Shown here: positions 35,360 through 44,627 of the stretch, piece by piece | Layout: each line of letters begins with the position of its first letter | Numbering within the stretch: the first letter of the stretch is position 1 | From: Planctomycetota bacterium | GTDB lineage: Bacteria; Planctomycetota; Planctomycetia; Pirellulales; Pirellulaceae | DNA: 64,000 bases | Assembly (NCBI GenBank): GCA_029259935.1 | Contig: JAJDEH010000026.1 | Span: 1 to 64,000, forward strand | Direction: 5' to 3' | Made by a program: the position numbers and the translations under genes | Notes under the pieces: generated by a model | The model's database searches: none | Told to the model about the DNA's origin: nothing | What the model saw: only the letters and a program-made list of their open reading frames with translations

Positions 35360-36154
35360 GTGTTTGACACTCTCTATGAAATCGCGGCCTGCGATCTGCG
35401 GGAACTTGCTTCGCTTTGTCAGCGTAGCGTCAGTCCTGATGCACCCACACGCCGCGCTCTCGGGCAATTGGTCGGAGAGCAACGGGCTGCCTCGCTGTTC
35501 GCGTTCCTGCAGGTCCGAGTCCAAGAGGGCTGGACAATGCAGCAAATCGGACACGTATGCCGAACTGTAGCCGATGCATCTGCAAACCAATCAAACAGAC
35601 CTTTCGATTTAGTTCTCTCCGGGCCGGATGTCCAAGGATCACCAACGCGAGACACGCAAGCGGTGATGCAGTCTTTGCTTGCGGAAGCAAAACAAGAAGT
35701 CCTGCTTGTCGGCTATGTGATCCACAACGCACAGAATCTCTTTCGCCCGCTCGCAACTCAAATGGAGCGACGGAATAACTTGAAAGTTTGGTGCTGCCTC
35801 GATGTCCAACGAAAGTGGCAAGACTATCGGCCGGACTCTGAAATTCTCGCTGAGTTCGCAGATGAGTTCGTGACCACACATTGGCCATGGAAGCCGCTGC
35901 CGAGCGTCTTTTATGATCCTCGCTCACTCGACAACTCAGATAACACAAGGAGCAGTCTGCACGCCAAATGCATCGTGATAGATCGTCAGATCGCGTTAAT
36001 CACCTCAGCGAACTTCACAGAGGCTGCTCAGCAAAGAAATATCGAAGCAGGCGTACTCATCCGAGACCGTCCATTCGCCGAGCGAATTGCCAAGTACTTC
36101 GACGGCCTTCTGGAGTTAAAGCTGCTTTGCTCCGTTCCGTTTCACTCTCAATGA
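35360..36154 (+). CDS. drmC: DISARM protein DrmC (phospholipase D family)
   Basis: The 264-residue product starts with GTG at 35360, preceded by AAGGGG. An N-terminal helical part is followed by a phospholipase-D-type fold with one HKD motif, LHAKCIVIDRQIALITSANF (about residues 199-218), and the following GSANFTEAA-like segment with RNIEAGVLI. PLD proteins with one HKD motif dimerise to form an active site, and several are nucleases. DrmC is part of the conserved DISARM set but is dispensable in some tested systems. It closes the operon; the next gene is on the other strand. Confidence 0.9.
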   Translation: MFDTLYEIAACDLRELASLCQRSVSPDAPTRRALGQLVGEQRAASLFAFLQVRVQEGWTMQQIGHVCRTVADASANQSNRPFDLVLSGPDVQGSPTRDTQAVMQSLLAEAKQEVLLVGYVIHNAQNLFRPLATQMERRNNLKVWCCLDVQRKWQDYRPDSEILAEFADEFVTTHWPWKPLPSVFYDPRSLDNSDNTRSSLHAKCIVIDRQIALITSANFTEAAQQRNIEAGVLIRDRPFAERIAKYFDGLLELKLLCSVPFHSQ

Positions 36155-36314
36155 TTGATTGCAAGGGATCTCGATGAGCTACCCGCTCCGTGCGGATGAT
36201 CTTCGGATCAACCGCGGCACGTCAATTTCATTACGTTGGTGGGACCCGCCAATGTAATTTCAGCAATTCGGAACGGCCGGTCTATAGCCGTTGCTGACCC
36301 TAAACGGGGGATGG

Positions 36315-36336
36315 GATTTCACAATGCCGTGAAATC
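36315..36336. terminator. Hairpin after the DISARM operon
   Basis: GATTTCAC, AATGCC, GTGAAATC form a perfect 8-bp stem followed by AAAAGAG. It lies 160 bases after drmC in an otherwise gene-free 290-base gap. The lack of a T-run on the plus strand makes it a weak terminator; on the minus strand it is followed by CCCATCC, so a role as recombination site is also possible. Confidence 0.45.
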
Positions 36337-36444
36337 AAAAGAGGATACGTCGGAGTAGGGGAGGAGTGAATGGAACAGAATATGGAACTCGGTAATAGTT
36401 CGGAGAGGGCTCCCGCGCCAGTCGTTTTGAGCGTCTCTACGGTA

Positions 36445-37383
36445 TTATTCGGACTTTCTCAATCGATGGTAACGCTTGTGCACGTCGCGTAGATGAGCAT
36501 CGGTCATGTGCGTGTACCTCTGGGTGGTCTGGATGGACTTGTGGCCCAGCAGCAATTGCACCTGTCGACTGTTAGCTCCATTTCGGAGAAGGTCGGTGCC
36601 GAACGAGTGCCGTAACGTGTGAGGCGATACGTGCTTTTGCAAGCCAGCCAAGACGGCATACTTCTGGATCATTCGTTCGATGCTCACAACACCGAGTCGC
36701 CGATCTTTGTCGAGTCGCAAGTTTGCATTGTGACGAATAAACAGTGCGGGATCGGTGTCATCTCGTGCAGTGACGTAGGCGCGCCCGACCTCCAACGCCA
36801 TCGGGGACAAATAAACGGTTCGCACCCGTGACCCCTTGCCGCGAATCACCAGACTTCGATTATCTCGAACTTGATCGCGGTTAAGGCCCCGCAACTCTGA
36901 GACCCGCACGCCAGTTGAGAATAGCGTATGGAGGATAGCGGCGTCGCGAAGAAAGCGAAGCCGCTGTGGGGGAGTCAGCTTACCAGCATCCTCGGAGTCT
37001 GCGGCCGCGCGAGTTGGTGCTTCCAAGAGCAAATCTATTTCATCTGAATACAAAACGTCAACTGCGGGCTCCGGGACTTTTGCAAGGCTGATGTCGGTAG
37101 GGGAGAGGGCTGTAATATCACGTACCGCCAGATACTTCAGAAACTGTCGTAGCGCGATCAAATGTTGATTGACCGTTGGTGGTGCCAGTCCTGCAGCATA
37201 CAGTTGGCGTCGATGCAACCGCACAGCGTCGGCATCGATATCAGATACGTCGACGATTCGGCGTTCACGAAAAAACCGCCTAAGGTGTTGATCGTAAACT
37301 TTCACAGTCAACGATGACCGGCCTTCGCCAATCTCAAGATCGTAAAGAAACTCGTTGTGGAGTTGTTGTAGCTGCGAAGCCAT
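36445..37383 (-). CDS. Second tyrosine recombinase (XerC/D-like)
   Basis: From the ATG at 37383 the product is 312 residues with an N-terminal SAM-like domain (EFLYDLEIGEGRSSLTVKVY and VNQHLIALRQFLKYLAVRD) and the catalytic domain. All five active-site elements are visible: Arg in FSTGVRVSELRGL, Lys in VIRGKGSRVRTV, HxLR in VSPHTLRHSFGT, His in LLGHKSIQTT and Tyr in TQRYTHMT. This is the XerC/D or phage-like type that cuts paired half-sites. The frame is open for a further 63 codons upstream, but these overlap the divergent coiled-coil gene and lack homology. It may mark the end of the DISARM cargo or a separate insertion. Confidence 0.9.
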   Translation of the reverse strand: MASQLQQLHNEFLYDLEIGEGRSSLTVKVYDQHLRRFFRERRIVDVSDIDADAVRLHRRQLYAAGLAPPTVNQHLIALRQFLKYLAVRDITALSPTDISLAKVPEPAVDVLYSDEIDLLLEAPTRAAADSEDAGKLTPPQRLRFLRDAAILHTLFSTGVRVSELRGLNRDQVRDNRSLVIRGKGSRVRTVYLSPMALEVGRAYVTARDDTDPALFIRHNANLRLDKDRRLGVVSIERMIQKYAVLAGLQKHVSPHTLRHSFGTDLLRNGANSRQVQLLLGHKSIQTTQRYTHMTDAHLRDVHKRYHRLRKSE

Positions 37384-37512
37384 CTGGCGATAGGGTAGCA
37401 CAGTTTCACAGGTCTGTATGTAAAACCACCATTTTGCGACATTACATATTGGCTTCCCTGTTGTCCTGTTCATGCCTTTGCAAGCTCGCCGCATTTGTGG
37501 CACGCTCATCCT

Positions 37513-37929
37513 ATGCAAGAGCCAACAACTCAGCCTAAGTCCCAGCGAGCCGAGCCCGCGACTCGCGGTCACGTTGAAGATGCTGTTGACGGGTTAGCTC
37601 GCATGATCAAGCACCACTTCGCCACCAAGGACGATCTAAAGGCGTTTGCGACTAAGGACGACCTCAAGGAATTCGCCACTAAAGAAGACTTAAAGGAATT
37701 CGCGACCAAAGATGACTTGAAGGCATTCGCCACCAACGACGATTTACAGAGAGTGAAGACGGAAATCCTTGCTGCCTTTGAAATCGTCTCTGACGAACTT
37801 CGTGGGGCCAATCGTGATGAAATCGACTACCTGAAGACGGCCGATAACAAACTGCATCGTCGCCTTCGACCGCTCGAAGATCAGGCCGGCATTCCTCGCA
37901 GCGAGGAGCCGCATCCTGAGACGATCTAA
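37513..37929 (+). CDS. Small coiled-coil protein with five 9-residue repeats, GHxEDAVDxLA family
   Basis: The 138-residue product has the head RAEPATRGHVEDAVDGLAR shared with the protein at 19978-20304, then five tandem copies of FATKDDLK(A/E) encoded by 27-bp repeats (37618-37752), and a coiled-coil tail (RVKTEILAAFEIVSDELRGA and DYLKTADNKLHRRL). Repeats of this kind form an extended helical rod; copy number probably varies between strains. Function is unknown. It starts divergently from the recombinase, with the two 5' ends close together. Confidence 0.7.
   Translation: MQEPTTQPKSQRAEPATRGHVEDAVDGLARMIKHHFATKDDLKAFATKDDLKEFATKEDLKEFATKDDLKAFATNDDLQRVKTEILAAFEIVSDELRGANRDEIDYLKTADNKLHRRLRPLEDQAGIPRSEEPHPETI
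37618..37752 (+). repeat. Five tandem 27-bp repeats inside the coiled-coil gene
   Basis: Each unit encodes FATKDDLKA or a close variant; codon use differs between copies, so they are not freshly duplicated. Confidence 0.9.
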
Positions 37930-38444
37930 GCGTCGCCGTTGACAACCCGCTACAGGATCGCGTGCCGCATTGGAAACGCGAAGTACTCCCCTATCCTGTC
38001 TCAATCGCACCTTCCGTCTCAGCGAATTTAGCTTTGGCTCAATGAAGCCAAATCTAGGCGTCTTCTCCCGGCCCTGGAGCACCTCCCCCATTTAGGGAAG
38101 GGTCGCTTGGATGGGGCACCCTACGAATCTCTTGAAACTGCGAGAGTGGATGCCACCAACGCCGCATAATCATGCACAAGGGAGTATCATCTAGCGTATT
38201 GGGCGTTCCCTGTTCGGCGGCGTTCAAAAATGAAGCTGGCGTGCAGGATGTATTCCTAAGGGCTTGATGTATCGATGGTTGCGCCCGATCACCACGTGCC
38301 GTGGGTGGGAATGCCCACTCTACAGCATTAACTTTTGAAAGTTCACCTAAAACAGTTGCAGAATTCGACAAGATACGCAAAGATCTTATCTAACGCATGG
38401 CCGCATGTCCATGTGGTGGGACGGCGCGAAAGGAGGTGATGCCC
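37930..38444. other. Gene-free stretch
   Basis: About 500 bases without a convincing gene. A 108-codon frame on the minus strand (38054-38380) has no family resemblance. The last 20 bases are a very strong ribosome site for the next gene. Confidence 0.4.
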
Positions 38445-38660
38445 GTGACTGAGGCTTTTTCGAGTTTACCGTTGGACAAGCGCACGAGAGCAATGCTCTT
38501 TATCGCTGGTGAACTAGGTACGCTACGTGAGGCGATGGCATCGATAGATGCACGAGTCGATAGATTAGCGTTTTACCACGCAGTCGTGCGAATTGCTGCG
38601 GAGCAAGGCAACCAAGCGGTTTTGGCTGAAGCCAAAGCCTTGGAAGCCACGGTTTTGTAG
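38445..38660 (+). CDS. Small helical protein of unknown function
   Basis: The product is 71 residues from the GTG at 38445, which lies 8 bases after a perfect AGGAGG; an ATG at 38439 is only 2 bases after it and so less likely. It is helical throughout: SLPLDKRTRAMLFIAGELGT, then DARVDRLAFYHAVVRIAAEQ. There is no membrane segment. A strong intrinsic terminator follows 53 bases after the stop, so this is a single-gene unit. No family is recognised. Confidence 0.65.
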   Translation: MTEAFSSLPLDKRTRAMLFIAGELGTLREAMASIDARVDRLAFYHAVVRIAAEQGNQAVLAEAKALEATVL

Positions 38661-38713
38661 TTGTTAAAAAGGAAAACGCGAGCCTTGGCTAGAGTATCGC
38701 GTTTCCGGTTCCG

Positions 38714-38746
38714 CCTCGACCAGCCGTCCGGTCGAGGTGATTTTTA
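38714..38746 (+). terminator. Intrinsic terminator
   Basis: CCTCGACC and GGTCGAGG form a perfect 8-bp stem with an 8-base loop, followed by TGATTTTTAAA. It ends the transcript of the small helical protein just before the HTH-Lon-GAF gene. Confidence 0.85.
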
Positions 38747-38839
38747 AAGGCAGGGCTATTGTACCCTTAGCTGATCCCTTAGAAACCGCAGACTGGAAGA
38801 ATTGTAACCGCATTCTGCAGAAAGTTGAGGAAGCAGCAA

Positions 38840-41800
38840 ATGTCAACTAGAACAGTTGCGATCGATGGTGAGAAGCTCCGGGAGTGCCGGTATCGACGGC
38901 GATGGACTCAAGACAAACTCGCCCGAGAATCTGGTCTGTCAAAACGCCGAATCGAAGAAATCGAAAGGCAGCGCCGCGCCAATGTATACCTTCGAACTTT
39001 GACCGACCTCTGTGACGCACTGCTCGTTGCTGAAGAAGCCATACTTTCCGCTGACGAGCCAGATGCTGGCTTGCAAGGGGAAGTGAGTATCGATCAGCGA
39101 ACGGTCAAGACTGTTCCGGTCAAGACTGTTCCGGTCAAGAGCCTGGCGGTGCGAGGGTCGACGGGCACGACTTGGCGGTCAAGAAAGCCTTGCAACTATA
39201 GCAAAGAACTCTTGTTCGCTGCGGCTGCAAGCTCTGGAGCGGTTTCGTTGCAGTGCCCAATCAGTGTTGAGCGAAGCGGCGTTGTTATTAGCGGTCGAAT
39301 CACCACCGAACAAGTATCCAGCGGATCCAACAACTGGGTGTTGCGGCTAGATTTTCCGGCCGACGCGTGTAGTGGAAACTCCGCAAGCGTTCTCTCGGAA
39401 TACGATAGTCAACGTATTTGCGTTGAGTTCGATCAGAATTCTAGCCGACATCGTGTTCCCATCCGGTTAGACCTTGATGATTCATCTCAGGTTCTACGGG
39501 GTCGTACAATTGTGACGCTGCCGCAAGTACTGTCCGGAGGCACACGATTTGAAGCCTACGACATCCGTTCTATCGCAGATACGGCAAGCGAAACACTGGT
39601 TTCATTTCCGCTAGTTGGAGGCGGGTTGCCTGCTCATTCAACAGATGACGAACTACGGAAGTATGTTAGTGACCTTACTCGTGGCCGAAATCCATCGGAG
39701 TGCGTGCCGCCTGATTGGCTCTATCATCTGTCGGTCAGCAAGGCGAACAGTTTCTCTGTCAGCGATGTTGCGTCTATGCGAGACGACCAACTGCAGCAAA
39801 TGGCAGAACGCTTGTTTCTAACTGACAACGCGGTAGAAGGGTTTTATCTGCAACCTCGTGAGCTAACTCAGGCGCTGACCAACGGTTCTGATTTCGCGTT
39901 TCCGATGCCGACATCGTTCGTTGGCAAGTCGTTCCACCTTGCGGTGGCGGTCGGAATGGTCGCGGCGTACCTCGGACGGAAGGTTCCAACATGGCTAACG
40001 CTGTCGGCTGGTCTTGACGCCAGGACATTGCAGCTTACGCGCACAGGCTCAATTGGCCGCAAGATTCGGCTTACGATTGCCGAGCAATGTGTCGGCCTGA
40101 GAACGCTCATTGAGCGAATGTATGAAACTGACCCTGATACTGCTCATTTTTTGCATGCAAAGCAGAATCGAGCGATGCCAGGTGATGTAAAACTGTTGAT
40201 TACGTCGGCAGATTTGGATGTTCCAGTTCATTCCCTAAAAGGTTACTCGATTACACAGCTGCCGGCGGACCAGTTCACGTCGATGGAGATGTTGGATTTC
40301 GACAAACAGCCTGATAGTACCGTTGTAATTCAAATGCCAAATTTACATTCGGTCCTCAGATTCTTGGGTTTGCAGGACTGCCCTTTGATGTCAACTCCAG
40401 AAGCGGAATTGGAGAGAACGGTACCTGTTGGTGCATATTTGGTCGAAAGGTCCCATGGCGACGAAAACCGCTCGGTCGTATTCTTTCGCAATCCAGACTT
40501 TTGGAGTTTTGTCTCTAGATCTCAGCTTTCCCGACTTGAAGATGAACTGGAGACCATTGATGAACCGCGGGATCGGCTTTCAGTCATTCTAAATGCTGCA
40601 ATCCGCGCATTACGCATGTGCCGCAGTGCCAATGAACCGCTTTGTCATGCTGCCGACGTTGAAGCCACTGGCCCTGACAAAAAATGGGTTCACGTTCTAG
40701 CGACCTGTGGTGAAAGTGTAGGAGCAATGCCATTTTGGCTGCCCGCAGACTTTGGGGTGATTGGGCGAGTTATCAGGACTGGCAAGACGGCTGTTCTATC
40801 GGACGCTATGCTAGACCCAGACTTGCGACTTGCGACCAGATCAAATGTTTCCTTGTCCATGATGTACGGTGCAGAGTACGTCGAGAGGTATCTGAAGTTC
40901 GTTGAATCTATCAAGTGTTGTGTGAAGATTCCATTGCGCCGTGGAGGCTTAGTTATTGGAGTTATGTGCATCCATTGGAAGGACCGCAAGGAGTTTGTGT
41001 CGGAGGAAATCGAATTGTTGGAGCAATTTGCTGATCGCGCAGCTGTAGAAGTCGCATATTTGTCGGGTGTCGAATCATCTTGCTCCCATGAATTGAACCA
41101 AGAGGCTTCCGAGATTTCACATGACGTATCAACGGAGTCGACGCCGGATATCACTCTTGAACAGCTTGCCTTGAATCTTGCAAAATCGGCCATTGAGCAG
41201 ACGGGCGCAATCAGGTCCGCAGTACGCTTGATTACTGCTCCCCAAGAGCTGAAGTCGGTTGCGGTTGCACCTGGGAAAGATGCGTGGGTGCAGTTTGATG
41301 AAACCACACTGCTTGTTGAGGATTGTGCTGGGACCCACGCGATTCATACAAAATGTGATTACTTCATTGAGGACACACGTCAGACGCAGATTCAAAGTAC
41401 TGATGGGAATTGGTCTCGTGTACACTACCGTCGAGTCAAACCCGAGGCGGGATCTCATGCCTCCGTAGTTATATCGGCTGGTCATCGCAGCATCGGTGTG
41501 CTAAGTGTTGACTGGGAGGGTGTTGGCGGTCCAAACGGGTGGAACAAGCAAGTTCTTCGCCGGCTTTCGCAGCAGTATGCAATTGGTTTGCATCGGAAAC
41601 TAGTAAGTCACTACTACGAAAACTGCATTGCAGCAACAAAGTCGCTCTTGCTTGATCCGATTAAGGCTTATTCTGAAATACTTGATAATGCTGCCGTCAT
41701 GGTCGGGGCAAATCAAGGGGCGATGTTCATTCTTGACAGAGCAACCGGGCGATATGAACAGCGCGGAAGCATGCACCATGCGGGCCAAAACGAAGTTGCG

Positions 41801-43162
41801 GATCGATCATACGAACGTGGGCAAGGTGTTACAGGCTGGATACTGCAACGGAATCGGCCACTAATCATCTCAAACCTAGCTGATCCGACTGAACTGAGAA
41901 GGATCGATGCCGAGCATCCGCCACAATGGGCCGACCACATTTATGATGGCAAGGACAAAGATGACGGCAACATGAGCTTCATCGGTGTGCCATTATCCGC
42001 TGGGGATCGGGTTCACGGCGTTATTCGATTTGGCAATTCGGACGGTTTTACGACGGAAGACCAAATGATTCTTGAATTGGTGGCTTCGCACGTTGCCAAC
42101 GTCTTGCATGCTGAAGAGGTCGGGGCTTGCCAGAGGGCCTTGCGAAATCTAGCGCAGAAGGCGGCGACTTCGAGTTTGAAGCTGTTTGCACCTTCTGTTG
42201 AAGAATGCCTGCAAGAGACGATTGGAAAATGTGACGTGTGCATACGCTTCCTTGACGTTGCTGATCGCCCCGGGGCGGAAAGCGTTAGTGTTCTCACGCG
42301 TGTTTTTGCAAGCAAGGGGTTACCAACAGAATTACATCGTCAATTAGGCAACTCGCTCGCTGGAGATGTGATCCGTTCTGCAAGACCATGCAAGATTGAC
42401 AACTCTTCAATTGATCCTCGTGTTAGTGAAATTGGCTTGCGGCACAGAGAACATGGAAGCGACTTGATGAAGTGCAAGAGTATTATTGTTGCTCCACTGA
42501 TGAGGCCTTGCCAATCCGTAACTAAGATGCAACACGATACCCGTGACGATATATGGGGCACTCTGTTTGTATCGCGTGATTGTAAAAATGCCTTTGACGA
42601 AGACGACGTACGCAAAATCCAAAATATCGCTGACCTGGCTGGCCCTATATTTAGCAGAATTCTTAATGAACGCCACGAACAAGTCGTGACTTCCCTACGG
42701 AATATAGTGATGGATCGAATTGTTGATAACGCACGTCAGGTCAGGAGTGCTGATACGAGCGACTGTTTTGTTCGAAAGATGTGCAGCCGGATTCGTGAAT
42801 ACCTGGGTGCGAATGCTGTTGGCTTCTGGCAGAAAAGTGAAGTTGGGTTTGGATTTTGCTTTTCGGCAGGTGACGGAATAGATGAAGGGCCCGCAGTATC
42901 AAAGTTTACTCTCCTGCTAGAAACCGGAGGAAAACGAACACTGCTTGTCGCTGATCCAGCGTATGATCCGCGACTTCGAAGTTTTGGTGGACTCGTTAAA
43001 GATAAAGCAAGAGCTGTGATGATTGTTGGCGATTCGTCGCAAACGCCGGGAGCATTTTTGGCCGTTTTTGGCAATCTCCCCGATGTGTCGGCAAAAGAGG
43101 TTGAGAGTCTTGGGAAAGCACTGCACGACCTTGTTCCGCTAATTGCAATCGCAATAGACTAG
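38840..43162 (+). CDS. Multidomain regulator: XRE helix-turn-helix, Lon-protease-like domain and five GAF-like modules
   Basis: The 1440-residue product starts at the ATG at 38840 after GAGGA. Residues 3-60 are an XRE domain (LRECRYRRRWTQDKLARESG with KRRIEEIERQRRANVY). A repeat VKTVPVKTVPVK lies at about 91-102, then a beta-rich part (about 125-250). Residues about 355-470 resemble the Lon S16 fold: VGKSFHLAVAVGMVAAYLGR and GLDARTLQLTRTGSIGRKIR. Ser364 and Lys408 fall where the Lon Ser-Lys dyad is expected, 44 residues apart (43 in E. coli Lon). Five GAF-like modules follow, at about 570-740, 770-920, 930-1093, 1097-1275 and 1284-1440; the third is the clearest (RGQGVTGWILQRNRPLIISN). I infer a ligand-sensing regulator that may cut a protein, possibly itself. 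The Lon match is by eye only. Confidence 0.75.
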   Translation: MSTRTVAIDGEKLRECRYRRRWTQDKLARESGLSKRRIEEIERQRRANVYLRTLTDLCDALLVAEEAILSADEPDAGLQGEVSIDQRTVKTVPVKTVPVKSLAVRGSTGTTWRSRKPCNYSKELLFAAAASSGAVSLQCPISVERSGVVISGRITTEQVSSGSNNWVLRLDFPADACSGNSASVLSEYDSQRICVEFDQNSSRHRVPIRLDLDDSSQVLRGRTIVTLPQVLSGGTRFEAYDIRSIADTASETLVSFPLVGGGLPAHSTDDELRKYVSDLTRGRNPSECVPPDWLYHLSVSKANSFSVSDVASMRDDQLQQMAERLFLTDNAVEGFYLQPRELTQALTNGSDFAFPMPTSFVGKSFHLAVAVGMVAAYLGRKVPTWLTLSAGLDARTLQLTRTGSIGRKIRLTIAEQCVGLRTLIERMYETDPDTAHFLHAKQNRAMPGDVKLLITSADLDVPVHSLKGYSITQLPADQFTSMEMLDFDKQPDSTVVIQMPNLHSVLRFLGLQDCPLMSTPEAELERTVPVGAYLVERSHGDENRSVVFFRNPDFWSFVSRSQLSRLEDELETIDEPRDRLSVILNAAIRALRMCRSANEPLCHAADVEATGPDKKWVHVLATCGESVGAMPFWLPADFGVIGRVIRTGKTAVLSDAMLDPDLRLATRSNVSLSMMYGAEYVERYLKFVESIKCCVKIPLRRGGLVIGVMCIHWKDRKEFVSEEIELLEQFADRAAVEVAYLSGVESSCSHELNQEASEISHDVSTESTPDITLEQLALNLAKSAIEQTGAIRSAVRLITAPQELKSVAVAPGKDAWVQFDETTLLVEDCAGTHAIHTKCDYFIEDTRQTQIQSTDGNWSRVHYRRVKPEAGSHASVVISAGHRSIGVLSVDWEGVGGPNGWNKQVLRRLSQQYAIGLHRKLVSHYYENCIAATKSLLLDPIKAYSEILDNAAVMVGANQGAMFILDRATGRYEQRGSMHHAGQNEVADRSYERGQGVTGWILQRNRPLIISNLADPTELRRIDAEHPPQWADHIYDGKDKDDGNMSFIGVPLSAGDRVHGVIRFGNSDGFTTEDQMILELVASHVANVLHAEEVGACQRALRNLAQKAATSSLKLFAPSVEECLQETIGKCDVCIRFLDVADRPGAESVSVLTRVFASKGLPTELHRQLGNSLAGDVIRSARPCKIDNSSIDPRVSEIGLRHREHGSDLMKCKSIIVAPLMRPCQSVTKMQHDTRDDIWGTLFVSRDCKNAFDEDDVRKIQNIADLAGPIFSRILNERHEQVVTSLRNIVMDRIVDNARQVRSADTSDCFVRKMCSRIREYLGANAVGFWQKSEVGFGFCFSAGDGIDEGPAVSKFTLLLETGGKRTLLVADPAYDPRLRSFGGLVKDKARAVMIVGDSSQTPGAFLAVFGNLPDVSAKEVESLGKALHDLVPLIAIAID

Positions 43163-43374
43163 ACACATAATTCCGACGACTCATCATTGCAGGGCAGCGA
43201 GCGACTGCTCCATGCTGAGTCTTGACTCTCTTAAAAAACATGCCAACCCCTAGTTGCGTTGCATTGGGTGAAAATGTAGCTTAGCATCTCTTATGTTCTG
43301 ACGAAGGGTGAGTTGGCAGGTTTCATTCTACTTTGCCCGCCGTCTAGCGGCAGATTACCGTCACGGGGTCATGC

Positions 43375-44550
43375 ATGAGCAATCGCAACACTAGTCGTAC
43401 AACGAAAGTTGGTATTGTCGGAATCGAAGGAAAGTATGGGCAATGGCTTAAACGCCACTTCACTAGTTTCAGCTTCAACGGATCTCTCTGTGAGGTCAGC
43501 GGGAGTGACACGCCCAAGACAAACCAGCATGTCCCTGAAGCGAGTTGCAAGCCTAAGACAAATCAGGAGGTCGTTGAAGAATCCGATGTGGTGATTTTCA
43601 GCGTTCCCTTAAGGGATACGGTTTCAATCATTGAGCAACTCACACAGTACGGAAAGGCAGACCAGCTTTGGATGGATGTGACTTCAGTCAAGGAACAACC
43701 AATGAATGCAATGCTGAAGTCAGGTGCGGACGTTGTTGGACTACATCCGATGTGCGGGCCCGATGTGAAGTCGTGGCGGGATCAAGTAGTGGCAGTGTGC
43801 TACGAGGATCTAAAGAACGAAGACTGGAAAACGTTCGTCCAGGAATTTCTCAAGCACACAGGTGGACTTGCCACGTCTTATCTCGTCAGTTCACGCGAAC
43901 ACGATGAGAACATGCCTCTCGTGCAAACACTGCCTCACGCCCTTTCGTTTCTTTTCGCCGCTACCTTCGCGACGTTTGACCAAGAAGATGGATCAACAGC
44001 AGCAGTGGCGGAAGCGTGGAAGTACTCCACTCCTCCTTTCAAGCTCACTTACGCTGCGGTTTCTCGGATACTTGCCGGAAACTCGGATCTGTACATTGAT
44101 ATCCAGATGATGAACAAGAGTCGTACATTGGCCATCATGAAGACATTGCAAGAACATGCCGAACGTCTTCACGATCTAGTCGAGACCGAAAACCGAGATG
44201 GTATACGGACCTTGATCGACAGCGGACGAAAACAGTTCAAGCGAGGTGGCATCTTCGCCGGAACCGAATTATTTTCAAACTTGAAGCCCTTCATGGACCA
44301 TCTGAGTACCGACAGTGGAATAATAATTCACTGCCTGGAGTGCGAAAAACCGGGTCTGCTAATACGAATCCTCGAACCGTTTAGCAGACGCAATATCGAC
44401 CTAGCATCAATTCACTCTTTGGAAGACCCAGAATATGGCGACGGCTTCCGTTTCCACATTACGACTAAGGAAGATCGCAGGTCTTGGAACGTTCAGGAGG
44501 CAATTAAGGAAATAAGAAATTCCCTCCGAGTAGTTGTTGAGTATCCATAG
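43375..44550 (+). CDS. Prephenate dehydrogenase-like protein with C-terminal ACT domain
   Basis: The 391-residue product has an N-terminal NAD(P)-binding fold (TTKVGIVGIEGKYGQWLKRH, like the bifunctional TyrA form), ESDVVIFSVPLRDT, the LWMDVTSVKEQPMNAM motif and GLHPMCGPD with the catalytic His (about residues 122-130), followed by SREHDENMPLVQTLPHAL. A C-terminal ACT domain is visible from IIIHCLECEKPGLLIRILEP. Such enzymes convert prephenate to 4-hydroxyphenylpyruvate in tyrosine synthesis. The loop after the glycine motif holds a long insert. It lies 212 bases after the HTH-GAF gene in the same direction and away from any other aromatic-pathway gene, so a role in secondary metabolism or signalling is possible. 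Confidence 0.85.
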   Translation: MSNRNTSRTTKVGIVGIEGKYGQWLKRHFTSFSFNGSLCEVSGSDTPKTNQHVPEASCKPKTNQEVVEESDVVIFSVPLRDTVSIIEQLTQYGKADQLWMDVTSVKEQPMNAMLKSGADVVGLHPMCGPDVKSWRDQVVAVCYEDLKNEDWKTFVQEFLKHTGGLATSYLVSSREHDENMPLVQTLPHALSFLFAATFATFDQEDGSTAAVAEAWKYSTPPFKLTYAAVSRILAGNSDLYIDIQMMNKSRTLAIMKTLQEHAERLHDLVETENRDGIRTLIDSGRKQFKRGGIFAGTELFSNLKPFMDHLSTDSGIIIHCLECEKPGLLIRILEPFSRRNIDLASIHSLEDPEYGDGFRFHITTKEDRRSWNVQEAIKEIRNSLRVVVEYP

Positions 44551-44627
44551 TGGACTGCAATGGGCTTACTTCTGGCCGCGGCTGCGTGGACGACAAGCCA
44601 TTTACTCTTAAGGGATCACTCACTCCT

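Noticed and set aside
38054..38380. 108-codon minus-strand frame
   Set aside because: No recognisable domain and no ribosome site; low-complexity C-terminus.
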